From Clostridiaceae bacterium (lineage in GTDB: Bacteria; Bacillota; Clostridia; Saccharofermentanales; DTU023), in NCBI GenBank assembly GCA_012800435.1, contig JAAZJH010000063.1, positions 1 to 64,000 of the forward strand: a stretch of 64,000 nucleotides of DNA. Reading direction: 5' to 3'. The position numbers and the translations under genes are program-made. Under the pieces are notes generated by a model. The model had not been told where the DNA came from, made no database searches, and saw only the letters and a list, made by a program, of their open reading frames with translations. Shown in pieces: positions 1 through 8,192 of this stretch (position 1 is its first letter; every line of letters starts with the position of its first letter).

Positions 1-800
1 ATATGGAAGACGTGTCAGAGATTTGTAAAGAGTTCAAAATTCCTCTGATCATTGATGCCGCTCGCTATGCTGAAAATGCATACTTCATTAAACGTGATGA
101 AGCTGAGTATAAAGAAAGCAGCATGAGAGACATTGTCAAAAAACTGTTCTCATTTGCAGACTATTTTACTATGTCTGCAAAAAAAGACGGTATTGTCAAT
201 ATGGGTGGGGTTATCGGTGTGAAAGATCCTGAAGACCCGTTAATTAATAATATACGTGCGGGCTGTATCAGTTATGAAGGTTTCTATACTTATGGGGGAC
301 TAAATGGCCGCGATTTGGAGGCGGTCGCTATCGGACTTAATGAAAGCCTTGATGAATCTTATCTTAATTATCGCGTTGGTCAGATGGAGTATCTTGCAGC
401 CAGGCTCGATGAAGCAGATATTGCGTATCAAGCACCTGTTGGAGGACATGGTGTTTTTGTTGATGCCGCAGCGATGTTTCCCCATATTCCATATTATGAG
501 TTCCCCGGACAAGTTTTGGGTGTCGAGCTATACATAGAAGCCGGAATTCGTACGAGTGAAATAGGATCGTATATGTTAGGGAATGATCCGGATACAAATG
601 AACAATTACAGGCTACATTTGAATTTTCTAGACTTGCTATACCTCGCAGGGTCTATACTCAGGCACATCTTGATGTCGTTGCTGATGCTTTAATATCAAT
701 TAAACAAAGAGCAAATGAATGTAAACGTGGTTATCGTATCATTTGGGAACCCCCTATACTGAGGCATTTCCAGGCGCATTTAGAACCGATCATTGAATAA
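1..800 (+). CDS. tnaA: Tryptophanase-like PLP-dependent beta-eliminating lyase (5' truncated by window edge)
   Basis: C-terminal 265 residues of a tryptophanase/tyrosine phenol-lyase family enzyme (full members are about 460 residues), which splits an aromatic amino acid into the aromatic ring compound, pyruvate and ammonia. Visible: the [13 protein letters not shown] segment (19-31), the MSAKKD motif with the PLP-binding lysine pair (60-61), the [11 protein letters not shown] segment near 147 and the [17 protein letters not shown] segment near 215. At the position of TPL Arg381 (segment MERG in the Citrobacter enzyme) this protein has Ile in SEIG (187), as in TnaA, which argues for tryptophanase over tyrosine phenol-lyase; other parts (IPRRVYT, DVVADA) resemble TPL, so substrate is not certain. 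The reading frame is open to the window edge, so the true start lies upstream. A long hairpin at 942-988 follows the gene. Confidence 0.85.
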   Translation, partial: MEDVSEICKEFKIPLIIDAARYAENAYFIKRDEAEYKESSMRDIVKKLFSFADYFTMSAKKDGIVNMGGVIGVKDPEDPLINNIRAGCISYEGFYTYGGLNGRDLEAVAIGLNESLDESYLNYRVGQMEYLAARLDEADIAYQAPVGGHGVFVDAAAMFPHIPYYEFPGQVLGVELYIEAGIRTSEIGSYMLGNDPDTNEQLQATFEFSRLAIPRRVYTQAHLDVVADALISIKQRANECKRGYRIIWEPPILRHFQAHLEPIIE

Positions 801-941
801 GCGTGACCGATTTTGGTTTTGCTGATTCATTGTAATGTAGACGAGATTTAAGCAACAAATTTAGTGATTGATTTTTTAATGGTAAACGATGACAATTGAA
901 AGTGTGTATTCTATTTGAAGGATAACATAAAGTAAAGCAAT

Positions 942-988
942 GTAGACGCTGTGATCGACAGTGTGCTTCACTGGTTCACAGCGTCTAC
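942..988 (+). terminator. Long hairpin downstream of the tryptophanase-like gene
   Basis: Perfect 13-bp inverted repeat: GTAGACGCTGTGA at 942-954 and its complement at 976-988, with a nested CAGTG/CACTG stem inside the loop. It is followed only by a weak T tract, so it may be a factor-assisted terminator or an mRNA 3' stabiliser rather than a canonical intrinsic terminator. The 10-mer AATGTAGACG that opens the first arm also occurs upstream at about 834-843. Confidence 0.45.
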
Positions 989-1055
989 TTGTAATTCCGT
1001 CAAGAACAGATAACCTGTTCCTTTTGAGAGCAATTACATAATGTGAGGGATTCAT

Positions 1056-1643
1056 ATGAAAAAGCGGCTTATTGTTGCTCTTACAGGTGCTTCAGGAGCT
1101 TGTTACGGTGTAAAGCTTTTGGAACAACTATCACTCCGCGAGGATATCGAGATTCACTTAATTGTTAGCCATTGGGCTCAAAAGACTTTAGTTCTGGAGA
1201 CCGGAATCAGTCTTGATACGCTGTGCCAATGTGCTGACTTCGTATATTCGGAAGAGGATCTTGCCGCCAACATCGCTAGTGGGTCGTTCAAATGCTACGG
1301 TATGGTTGTTTTGCCATGTAGCATGAAAACTTTGGCCAGCATCGCATGTGGACTTTCAAACACCCTAACGATAAGAGCTGCAGATGTAACGATTAAAGAG
1401 AGGCGACGGCTAATACTTGGGGTAAGAGAAACGCCTCTGAATGCCATACATCTGAATAATATGTTAAAGCTAGCTCAATTAGGGGTCATCATAATGCCGC
1501 CTGTTCCAGCTTTTTATTTGAAGCCGAAAAGTATTGACGACTTGATCAGTCATTATGTTACACGTGTAATAGATGTCTTGGATATTGAATCTGAAGACGT
1601 TCCACGTTGGTCAAAACCGGAGAATTTCCATGAGAATTCATAA
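1056..1643 (+). CDS. ubiX: Flavin prenyltransferase (UbiX/Pad1/LpdB family)
   Basis: 195 residues, the usual length for UbiX. The family prenylates reduced FMN with dimethylallyl phosphate to make the cofactor of UbiD-type reversible decarboxylases. Visible: N-terminal Rossmann strand with the flavin-binding TGASGA motif (10-15), the conserved VVLPCSMKTLASIACG segment near residue 88, ADVTIKERRRLILGVRETPL near 109, and the MPPVPAFY segment near 147 that is typical of the family. The ATG start is preceded by GAGGG at 6 nt spacing. The 3' end overlaps the lpdD-like gene by 14 bp, so the two are translationally coupled. No ubiD homologue is visible in the window, so the decarboxylase it serves must be elsewhere. 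Confidence 0.93.
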   Translation: MKKRLIVALTGASGACYGVKLLEQLSLREDIEIHLIVSHWAQKTLVLETGISLDTLCQCADFVYSEEDLAANIASGSFKCYGMVVLPCSMKTLASIACGLSNTLTIRAADVTIKERRRLILGVRETPLNAIHLNNMLKLAQLGVIIMPPVPAFYLKPKSIDDLISHYVTRVIDVLDIESEDVPRWSKPENFHENS

Positions 1644-2013
1644 GTGGCAATGTGGAGCCGGTAGATTTCAAGTTGAAGTCGTAGCGGTACATACTTCACA
1701 CAGCATATGCATCTACTTAGGTGGTGGGGAAAAACCTCATATAGGTTGCGTCGTTTTAGCCGAGCCTAGACCGAGCTTGAGTCCACATGGAGGGCAAAGT
1801 TGCACATCTTCTGTCATTAATTTGCTTGCACATAAAGATGATATTTTTGCACGTGAATTAGCAGAATCATTGTGCTTAGCGACTGGTCTTGTCGTTTCAG
1901 TTTCAGCTGGCGTTCATGTTCACGATGCATCTATTGATGATATTGAAAATTTGACCAGTTCATTTCATGAATTGATGTCAATCGTATTAAATGACCTTTC
2001 ATCGAGGCCTTGA
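1630..2013 (+). CDS. lpdD: LpdD-like prenylated-flavin chaperone
   Basis: 127 residues from the ATG at 1630, which lies inside the 3' end of ubiX. The protein resembles the small LpdD/VdcD-type proteins that accompany ubiX and ubiD in gallate, vanillate and hydroxybenzoate decarboxylase operons and are thought to help load or mature the prenylated FMN. Visible family-like blocks: a GGGEKPHIGCVVLAEPRPSL segment near residue 32, a small-residue stretch with GHKDDE-like HKDDIFA near 70, and VSVSAGVHVHDAS near 94 followed by a C-terminal helix. The overlap with ubiX strongly supports a linked role. The longer frame starting at 1573 lies wholly within ubiX and has no ribosome binding site. The assignment rests on pattern recognition of the family and the gene pairing, not on a search. 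Confidence 0.8.
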   Translation: MRIHKWQCGAGRFQVEVVAVHTSHSICIYLGGGEKPHIGCVVLAEPRPSLSPHGGQSCTSSVINLLAHKDDIFARELAESLCLATGLVVSVSAGVHVHDASIDDIENLTSSFHELMSIVLNDLSSRP

Positions 2014-2032
2014 TCATTCTATTCCGTTTATA

Positions 2033-2704
2033 TCATTTGCTCTTTTCGAAAATAGCACTTTTAAAGTAACGTGTTACCGAAGCGTAGTGGTCTTTCATTT
2101 GAAGCCTAGCCATGGCGTAATTCCTGTTCAAGTATGCTATACAGATACTCTCATGCTGTGAAATTGCAACATCTCTATGTTCATCGTTAAGAACGTATAC
2201 CTTGCGCGTAAGTACTTCTAATAGTGTACTGTTATGTTTAAAAAGATTAATGAAGCGTCTATTATTTGTTAGATTGACGAGCGTTAAATGAAATTTGTTA
2301 TCAAGCTCGAAATAGGCTTCATCGTCTTTGTTTGTTCGGCTCTCTTTTTGGTCAAGTACTACTTGCTGAAGTTTTTGTCCGATTCTTTCCGCGTCTATCA
2401 TCTTTTCTTCAATGGAAAGCATGGCTTCATTCATCAGCATGGATACAATCTCATTAATTTCTAAAGCAAAATTGAGGTTAAAGTCCATGACACGAGCGCC
2501 TGCATTGCTGATTTCTTGGAGAAAACCATCAAAGTAGAGTCGGTTGATGGCGTCTCTAACTGGAGTTGAGCTGACTCCAAATCGTTTCCGCAGATCTTTG
2601 TTTGTGATCTTTTCGCCGAAAGAAATACGATGATGAAGTATATCACGTTTGAGCGTGTTATATATCTGATCGGCATAATTTAATTTAATAATTTCAGTTT
2701 TCAC
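2033..2704 (-). CDS. GntR-family transcriptional regulator, FCD (FadR) subfamily
   Basis: 223 residues with a GTG start. Residues about 10-75 form the winged helix-turn-helix (the SSTPVRDAINRL recognition helix region is clear); the rest is an all-helical FCD ligand domain. The usual metal/acid-binding constellation is visible: Asp and His in ELDNKFHLTL near 129-134, His in SQHESI near 184 and His in MKDHY near 206. FCD regulators usually sense small carboxylates and repress neighbouring catabolic genes. It converges with ubiX-lpdD (19-bp gap), so a role in controlling the aromatic locus is plausible but inferred. A perfect palindrome lies 48 bp upstream of its start and may be its operator. 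Confidence 0.9.
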   Translation of the reverse strand: MKTEIIKLNYADQIYNTLKRDILHHRISFGEKITNKDLRKRFGVSSTPVRDAINRLYFDGFLQEISNAGARVMDFNLNFALEINEIVSMLMNEAMLSIEEKMIDAERIGQKLQQVVLDQKESRTNKDDEAYFELDNKFHLTLVNLTNNRRFINLFKHNSTLLEVLTRKVYVLNDEHRDVAISQHESICIAYLNRNYAMARLQMKDHYASVTRYFKSAIFEKSK

Positions 2705-2751
2705 TTTTCATTAGATGTTCTGTAATGTGTTTTTATAGAAATGTAGTGTTT

Positions 2752-2766
2752 GTTACAAATTGTAAC
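2752..2766. promoter_or_regulatory. Palindrome GTTACAAATTGTAAC, candidate GntR operator
   Basis: Perfect 15-bp palindrome with a central A, located in the divergent region between the FCD regulator and the TrmH-family gene, 48 bp upstream of the regulator's start codon. GntR/FCD proteins bind short palindromes and usually autoregulate. That this regulator binds here is inference. Confidence 0.45.
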
Positions 2767-2964
2767 GAAATACACTTTTTTTTGCTTCTGTTTCAGAATT
2801 ATAGTCTCAACTTGTCTAGAATGCAAATAGAATAAGCTGATTCGATGACGCGACTGTAATCAGCGGACTGTACTCGGTGTTAAAAATGTAGATAACCACT
2901 AGTGTACTTTTATTTGGATCATGTAATATACATAATAATCGATAAAAATGGGCTGTAAAAAATT

Positions 2965-3810
2965 ATGAGAACAATCACTTCATCACAAAATCCGCTTTAT
3001 AAGATGTTGTACGCGACGGCGACCTCGCCTCGAAGCGCGAAGAAGAATCAGCTTGTGCTCGTGGAAGGCCTTCGGCATGTAGTGGAGGCGCTGTGCTCCG
3101 GTGTTCATGTTCAGGCTGTCTTTTTCTCAGATGATGAGGCGGGAAGGGGCGCTTATGATACGCTCAAATCCATCTCCGTAGATGTCGATCTTGTACAATT
3201 ACCGGTATCTTTGTTCAATAAAGTCTCACAAATGAAAACGTCGCAAGGCGTGATGGCGATTGCCAGACCGATGACCTTGACATTGGATGATTTCTTTTTG
3301 AACCAGCCTGATGCCGATAAGCTTCTATTTCTTGAAGATGTTCAAGATCCCGGAAACGTAGGCACCCTGATTCGTACAGCGGATGCTTTTTCATTTGATG
3401 GAGTCATTGTCTTCGGGTCAACGGCTAGCATCTGGAACCCTAAAACGTCTGCTGCGGCAATGGGATCAATATTCCATGTCCCGATTGTACAGGAAGAAGA
3501 AACTGCCAAAGTTTTGGAGAAACTTAAAGCAAAAGGTTTCGTGTGTTACGCTGCAACATTGGACGGTATTAATCTAATCGATCCTCCGGAAGACTTATCA
3601 CAATCGTCTTTTGATAGAAGCACTGACACGATGCTCACGGAGCCTCGCATTGTGATTATGCTCGGAAATGAAGGAAACGGCCTTTCAAACGCTGCACTGC
3701 AACATGCTGACCGCCTTGTCCGCATACCGATGACCGGACGAGCCGAATCGCTCAATGTCGCATCAGCGGGTACCATCCTTCTTTGGGAAACTTCTCGTCG
3801 TAGAATCTAG
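2965..3810 (+). CDS. TrmH/SpoU-family RNA 2'-O-methyltransferase
   Basis: 281 residues. The N-terminal about 95 residues match the SpoU substrate-binding domain (segment QLVLVEGLRHVVEAL near 29). The C-terminal SPOUT methyltransferase domain carries the three knot motifs: FLEDVQDPGNVGTLIRTADAF near 122 (motif 1 with the catalytic-type Asn and Arg), IVIMLGNEGNGLS near 229 (motif 2) and IPMTGRAESLNVASAGTILLWE near 253 (motif 3). Members methylate ribose in rRNA or tRNA; the subtype (RlmB, YsgA or another) cannot be decided by eye. The ATG has no clear Shine-Dalgarno sequence. It appears monocistronic. Confidence 0.9.
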   Translation: MRTITSSQNPLYKMLYATATSPRSAKKNQLVLVEGLRHVVEALCSGVHVQAVFFSDDEAGRGAYDTLKSISVDVDLVQLPVSLFNKVSQMKTSQGVMAIARPMTLTLDDFFLNQPDADKLLFLEDVQDPGNVGTLIRTADAFSFDGVIVFGSTASIWNPKTSAAAMGSIFHVPIVQEEETAKVLEKLKAKGFVCYAATLDGINLIDPPEDLSQSSFDRSTDTMLTEPRIVIMLGNEGNGLSNAALQHADRLVRIPMTGRAESLNVASAGTILLWETSRRRI

Positions 3811-3946
3811 TAGAGTATTGTTCTTGTCGCCGATCCCGTCAGAGATTTGAGAAGAATTGAAGAGGAGGCTTTCAGTCACGGATATAAATCTTTCTTCCGT
3901 CATGTCCTGGACATGATGAGAGAGGAGTAGGGCAGTAGGAACTGTG

Positions 3947-4393
3947 TTATTCTCGTCGTCGCTTCTTTATCTTTTTACGGTTCATATCGCGGTTCATGAC
4001 AACAATGAGGAATATGCCTAAGCCTATGAGTACGGGCTGTCCCAGCGAGAGCCTTGTAGAAGACTCAGGCGTGTTGACTACCGGCAATACCTTTAGGTAG
4101 CGGACGGGCATCGTCGATTTTCCGTCAGCCTTGATATAAGTGCTGTCTCCGATTCGCGCTGTCCATCCGTCAATAATACGACCATCAGGAAGGTTGATTG
4201 AATAGCCGATGTGATAGAAGTATCTGCCGGGTTTGGCCACCGTCGTGAGCTCGCCTCCTTGGCGCCGTATACTGGTGATGACGGCTATTCCCTGTTCGCC
4301 GACGATTCCCAACGCGAGGCGACCAGCACCTAATGCAATCATTGCTATCCCTAATATTGTAAGCAGGATCCTTGGAATCGTATGTCGCCGCAT
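3947..4393 (-). CDS. Small membrane protein, DUF3592-like
   Basis: 148 residues with two predicted membrane helices, near 9-30 and near 116-133, flanking an approximately 80-residue extracytoplasmic-type beta-rich segment (HIGYSINLPDGRIIDG, then VRYLKVLPVVN). This layout and the Y-x-V-x-Y...PVRYL pattern resemble DUF3592 proteins of unknown function. The C-terminus is very basic (RKKIKKRRRE). The start is supported by GGAGG at 9 nt spacing. It is transcribed away from rpsO and converges on the TrmH-family gene. No function is assigned. Confidence 0.7.
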   Translation of the reverse strand: MRRHTIPRILLTILGIAMIALGAGRLALGIVGEQGIAVITSIRRQGGELTTVAKPGRYFYHIGYSINLPDGRIIDGWTARIGDSTYIKADGKSTMPVRYLKVLPVVNTPESSTRLSLGQPVLIGLGIFLIVVMNRDMNRKKIKKRRRE

Positions 4394-4521
4394 CGCTACA
4401 ATCCTCCAATAAATCTTCAGCGATATAATAAAGCGGGTTTGTTATCCACAGTCACATCATACTTCAAATGCTATATATACGGTACAATATGCAAGTAGTT
4501 TGTGTTGTTTATCACTTATTG

Positions 4522-4530
4522 TGTTACAAT
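4522..4530 (+). promoter_or_regulatory. Candidate extended -10 promoter of rpsO
   Basis: TGTTACAAT (TGnTACAAT, extended -10 form), 79 bp upstream of the rpsO start, with a weak TTGTGT -35 at 4500-4505. The leader in between (about 4540-4600) contains short complementary GC-rich segments of the kind seen in S15 leaders, but I cannot assign a known leader family. Confidence 0.45.
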
Positions 4531-4608
4531 AGCTAAGGTCATCCCCTTTACGTCGTGTTCGGATTTGTCCTGCCCACACGCCGTTTAGGGAGTATAGGAG
4601 GATTTAAA

Positions 4609-4872
4609 ATGGACAAAGAAACTAAGCTAGCCATCATCGAATCGTATCAAACCCATGAAGGCGATACCGGTTCTCCGGAAGTTCAAGTGGCACTTCTGAC
4701 ATGGCGCATCAATCACTTGACCGAGCACCTAAAGGTGCATAAGCGCGATCACCATACGCGCCGCGGTCTTCTCAAGCTTGTTGGTCAGCGACGTGCGCTT
4801 CTCGATTATCTGATAAAGAAAGATATCGAGCGCTATCGTTCCTTGATTGCGAGGCTTGGAATTAGGAAGTAA
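4609..4872 (+). CDS. rpsO: 30S ribosomal protein S15
   Basis: 87 residues, the normal S15 length. The conserved blocks are present: [23 protein letters not shown] near 22-44, [25 protein letters not shown] near 46-70, and [13 protein letters not shown] at the C-terminus. S15 is a primary 16S rRNA-binding protein of the 30S platform. The start at 4609 follows a strong ATAGGAGG site; an upstream in-frame codon at 4555 would add a non-conserved extension. It precedes pnp in the arrangement common in bacteria, separated by 336 bp containing two hairpins. Confidence 0.97.
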   Translation: MDKETKLAIIESYQTHEGDTGSPEVQVALLTWRINHLTEHLKVHKRDHHTRRGLLKLVGQRRALLDYLIKKDIERYRSLIARLGIRK

Positions 4873-4880
4873 GTGTTCGG

Positions 4881-4918
4881 ATGGCGGTCGAGTCTAAGAT
4901 ACATCGATCGACCGCCAT
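4881..4918 (+). other. Perfect 11-bp hairpin just after rpsO
   Basis: ATGGCGGTCGA at 4881-4891 is exactly complementary to 4908-4918 with a 16-nt loop. It starts 8 nt after the rpsO stop. No T run follows, so it is not a canonical intrinsic terminator; it may protect the rpsO 3' end or be an RNase processing site. Confidence 0.5.
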
Positions 4919-5045
4919 ATCCGCACCGATCATCGGTGAGAACAGACAGTGGGACGTAGATTGCGCCCCTCTTTCTTCAAGAAAGAGAGTCGGACTCTAC
5001 ACTCTATTGTCTGCATTCTCACAAGTACAATTAAACGAATTTTGG

Positions 5046-5101
5046 AGCGTACTAAACTTACAGTTTCGAAATATGTTGTCGAACTGCAAGTTTAGTACGC
5101 T
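5046..5101 (+). promoter_or_regulatory. Long near-perfect hairpin in the pnp leader
   Basis: Arms at 5046-5069 and 5079-5101 pair over about 23 bp with one mismatch and one bulge, closing a 9-nt loop, 108 nt upstream of pnp. In E. coli a long leader stem is cut by RNase III and is the target of PNPase autoregulation; an analogous role here is inference. The stem could instead terminate rpsO transcription, although the T-rich stretch (5110-5116) is displaced by several bases. The rest of 4873-5208 holds nothing else I recognise. Confidence 0.55.
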
Positions 5102-5208
5102 TGGGTGTCCTTTTTGTGCGTGAAGAAACACAAAGTAAGATGACACCTCAACGTGAAACACTTCCATTCTAGTAAATGGAAGCACATGAAGAATGATTTG
5201 GAGGAATC

Positions 5209-7623
5209 ATGAGTAAAAGAACCTATGATGTGGATTTCAACGGCATATCGCTGTCATTGGAAACAGGCGAATTAGCACAATTTGCGAACGGCTCTGTGCT
5301 TGTCAGATACGGCGACACCGTCGTATTAACAACAGTGACTGCGTCTCAAGAAGCACGTGAAGGAATCGACTTTTTTCCTTTGTCCGTTGATTATGAAGAA
5401 AAAATGTACAGCGTCGGCAAAATTCCCGGCGGTTTTTTACGCCGCGAAGGTCGTCCGACAGAGAACGCGATGCTGACGGCACGCTCAATTGATCGGCCTA
5501 TCCGACCGCTTTTCCCGGCAGATCTCAGACGCGATGTCGTGGTAAACAATTTAGTCTTATCCGTCGATCACGACTGTTCGCCTCAGGTGGCTGCCTTGAT
5601 CGGCACGTCAGCAGCTATCGCCATTTCAGATATTCCTTGGAATGGACCGGTCGCAGGTGTTCAGGTAGGCATCGTTGACGGCGAGATCATCGTAAATCCC
5701 ACACTTGAAGAAAGAGAAGACTCGGAACTCGATCTGTTCCTAGCTGGCACCAATGACAAAATTTGTATGATCGAAGCCGGAGCGGACGAAGTTCCCGAAG
5801 ACACTATGCTTGAAGCGATCGAGGAAGGTCATCGCGTCATTCAGGATGTTTGCCGGATGATCAACAGTATGTGTGACGAGATCGGAAAGCCGAAATTCGA
5901 TTATTCGCCGCTTGGCGTTCCGAGCGATGTTTTCGCGCGTTGTCGTGAATCCTTTTTGCCTAAAATACGCGAAGCCGTTTTGAGCGAAGACAAAACGGTG
6001 AGGGAACAACACGTTGCTGATATTAAAGTTGACATCGCTGCCATGTTAGATGGCGAAAATCCTTCCTATAAAGAATATGCGGGTGACGTAACTTACAAAC
6101 TTGAGAAAATTGCGGTGCGTGACTATCTGTTGAAGGAACATCGTCGTGTCGACGGGCGCTCGCTCAACGAAATACGTCAAATTAAGACGGACATCGATCT
6201 ATTGCCGTGCGTGCACGGTTCCGCTCTTTTCCAACGCGGTCAGACGCAGGTTTTGACCATCTGCACACTGGGTACAACGGGCAATGCTCAGCGTCTCGAC
6301 GGAATCGATACTCAGGAATCGAAGCGGTTTATGCACCAGTATAATTTTCCCTCATACAGCGTCGGTGAAGCGCGTCCAAACCGCTCACCCGGTCGCCGTG
6401 AGATCGGACACGGGGCATTGGCGGAGCGCGCATTTCATGCGGTATTGCCCGACGTAGAAGAGTTTCCTTACGCAATTCGTTGTGTCTCAGAAGTGCTGAT
6501 GTCAAACGGATCAACGTCTCAGGCTTCCGTTTGTTCAACTTCAATGGCCTTGATGGCAGCGGGAGTTCCAATCACGAAACCTGTTGCAGGTATTTCGTCA
6601 GGACTGATAATCGATGAAGAGCAACCGGATGATTACCTCGTCTTTATGGATATTCAAGGCATTGAGGACTTCTATGGAGACATGGATTTCAAAGTTGCCG
6701 GAACATGTGATGGCATTACGGCTATTCAAGTCGACATCAAGGTAGACGGATTGACGATGGATATCATTCGCGACGCGTTTGACATGACACGAAAGGGAAG
6801 ACTCGAGATTATCAATCAGCATATGAATGAGACCATCGCCGAAGCGCGTGAAGAGCTTTCTCCTTATGCGCCTAAAATTGACCAGATCGATATTCCCGCA
6901 GATAAAATCCGTGATGTCATCGGATCTGGCGGCAAAGTCATTCGTCGCATTACCGATGAGACGAACACCGAGATTGAAGTCGAAGAAGATGGCGACGTCG
7001 GGCACGTTTATATCGCGTCCCTCGATCAGGCTTCAGGTAAAAAAGCCATGGATATCATCCGCGCGATCGCTTATGATCCGGAACCGGGCACTGTCTTTGA
7101 GGGTGTTGTTACTCGACTTATGTCATTCGGCGCTTTTGTCGAAATTGCTCCAGGCAAAGAGGGGCTTGTTCATATCTCAAAAATGGCTTGGGGACATGTG
7201 AATCAAGTCGAAGATGTTGTCAGTGTCGGTGATAATGTTACTGTTGTTGTTTCCGAGATCGACGATCAAGGCCGTCTGAATCTTTCCATGCGTGACGCTA
7301 CAGAAAAGCCCGATGATTATGTTGAGCCGAAGCACGATGGACGACGCGGCGGGAATGATCGTGACCGCGGTGGACGCAGTGGCGGTCGAGGTGGTCGTGA
7401 CAGAGACAGCAAAGGCGGTTCACGCTATAGCCGCAGTTTCAGGAGCAATGACCGCGACGATGATGACGGATACGGTGTTAGTCGCAGTCGGCGAGATCGT
7501 CGTCCTGCCGGTGGTCGCGATTATGGCAGTGACCGATCGGCACGCCAGCGCCGTGGACAGCGAAGTGCTGACGGACGTGACCGACGCGATCGCAGCGAAC
7601 CCAGATCGGAACGCAATTTTTAA
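5209..7623 (+). CDS. pnp: Polyribonucleotide nucleotidyltransferase (PNPase) with long RGG/RD-rich tail
   Basis: 804 residues, about 100 longer than typical PNPases. Order of domains: RNase PH-like 1, all-alpha linker, RNase PH-like 2 ([13 protein letters not shown] near 310, [10 protein letters not shown]-type [11 protein letters not shown] near 377, HGALAERA near 401), KH domain with the [11 protein letters not shown] loop near 570, and S1 domain ([15 protein letters not shown] near 630). It degrades RNA 3'-5' by phosphorolysis in the cytoplasm. After the S1 domain, residues about 700-804 form a low-complexity tail rich in Arg, Gly, Asp and Ser with RGG-type repeats, probably disordered and RNA-binding. 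Start supported by GGAGG at 5200-5204. Confidence 0.97.
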   Translation: MSKRTYDVDFNGISLSLETGELAQFANGSVLVRYGDTVVLTTVTASQEAREGIDFFPLSVDYEEKMYSVGKIPGGFLRREGRPTENAMLTARSIDRPIRPLFPADLRRDVVVNNLVLSVDHDCSPQVAALIGTSAAIAISDIPWNGPVAGVQVGIVDGEIIVNPTLEEREDSELDLFLAGTNDKICMIEAGADEVPEDTMLEAIEEGHRVIQDVCRMINSMCDEIGKPKFDYSPLGVPSDVFARCRESFLPKIREAVLSEDKTVREQHVADIKVDIAAMLDGENPSYKEYAGDVTYKLEKIAVRDYLLKEHRRVDGRSLNEIRQIKTDIDLLPCVHGSALFQRGQTQVLTICTLGTTGNAQRLDGIDTQESKRFMHQYNFPSYSVGEARPNRSPGRREIGHGALAERAFHAVLPDVEEFPYAIRCVSEVLMSNGSTSQASVCSTSMALMAAGVPITKPVAGISSGLIIDEEQPDDYLVFMDIQGIEDFYGDMDFKVAGTCDGITAIQVDIKVDGLTMDIIRDAFDMTRKGRLEIINQHMNETIAEAREELSPYAPKIDQIDIPADKIRDVIGSGGKVIRRITDETNTEIEVEEDGDVGHVYIASLDQASGKKAMDIIRAIAYDPEPGTVFEGVVTRLMSFGAFVEIAPGKEGLVHISKMAWGHVNQVEDVVSVGDNVTVVVSEIDDQGRLNLSMRDATEKPDDYVEPKHDGRRGGNDRDRGGRSGGRGGRDRDSKGGSRYSRSFRSNDRDDDDGYGVSRSRRDRRPAGGRDYGSDRSARQRRGQRSADGRDRRDRSEPRSERNF

Positions 7624-7734
7624 TTCGATCCTTGCCGATGTGTTAATCATCTGCTAGAATGCTTAAGGTCTACGGGTGGTCCGCTGCCGTTGCGTGTATG
7701 AACATCCGATTTTATGATAAAGGAGGTACGCAAT

Positions 7735-8091
7735 ATGGACTATGTCAAAGCGGTTGAACAGCCTTATTTAAGAAATTCGTACGACAACGTTAACATTGGC
7801 GACCGCGTAAATGTTCATCTCAGAATTACCGAAGGTACACGCGAGCGCATTCAGGTTTTTGAAGGCACCGTAATCGGGCGTCGTGGCGGCGGATTAAATG
7901 AAACTATGACCGTTCGCCGAGTAGCTTACGGCGTTGGTGTTGAACGTGTTCTTCCGATTCACTCGCCGAAGATCGCGAAAATTGAAATCATCAGCAAAGG
8001 TAAAGTACGTCGCGCGAAGCTTTATTATCTACGTAAACGTGTCGGTAAAGCTGCACGTGTTCGCACGAAGCTGCCTACTAAAAAGAACTAA
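7735..8091 (+). CDS. rplS: 50S ribosomal protein L19
   Basis: 118 residues, the family length. Conserved blocks: [21 protein letters not shown] near 40 and [20 protein letters not shown] near 65, with the basic C-terminus [14 protein letters not shown]19 sits at the 30S/50S interface. The start at 7735 follows AAGGAGG; the upstream in-frame codon at 7714 would overlap that site. An intrinsic terminator follows directly, so rplS is probably transcribed separately from rbgA to a large extent. Confidence 0.97.
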   Translation: MDYVKAVEQPYLRNSYDNVNIGDRVNVHLRITEGTRERIQVFEGTVIGRRGGGLNETMTVRRVAYGVGVERVLPIHSPKIAKIEIISKGKVRRAKLYYLRKRVGKAARVRTKLPTKKN

Positions 8092-8117
8092 TCGTTATTA
8101 GTTGAAGAAAGCGGATT

Positions 8118-8166
8118 AAAGCCGTACCGACGATCAACAATAGTTGGTCAACGGCACGGCTTTTTT
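8118..8166 (+). terminator. Intrinsic terminator after rplS
   Basis: GCCGTACCG at 8121 pairs with CGGCACGGC ending at 8160 (one mismatch), with the stem continued by GATCAAC/GTTGGTC, and followed by six T residues at 8161-8166. It ends only 26 nt before the rbgA start codon. Confidence 0.85.
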
Positions 8167-8192
8167 CAACGTAGATACTATTTTTTATCATT

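Noticed and set aside
1573-1629. Longer N-terminus for the LpdD-like protein
   Set aside because: The segment lies entirely within ubiX; the start at 1630 is within the usual overlap and gives the normal family length.
4881-4918. Intrinsic terminator after rpsO
   Set aside because: The stem is perfect but no T run follows, so it is listed only as a hairpin.
4881-5123. Open frame between rpsO and pnp
   Set aside because: It is made of the two hairpins described there, has no ribosome binding site and encodes no recognisable protein.
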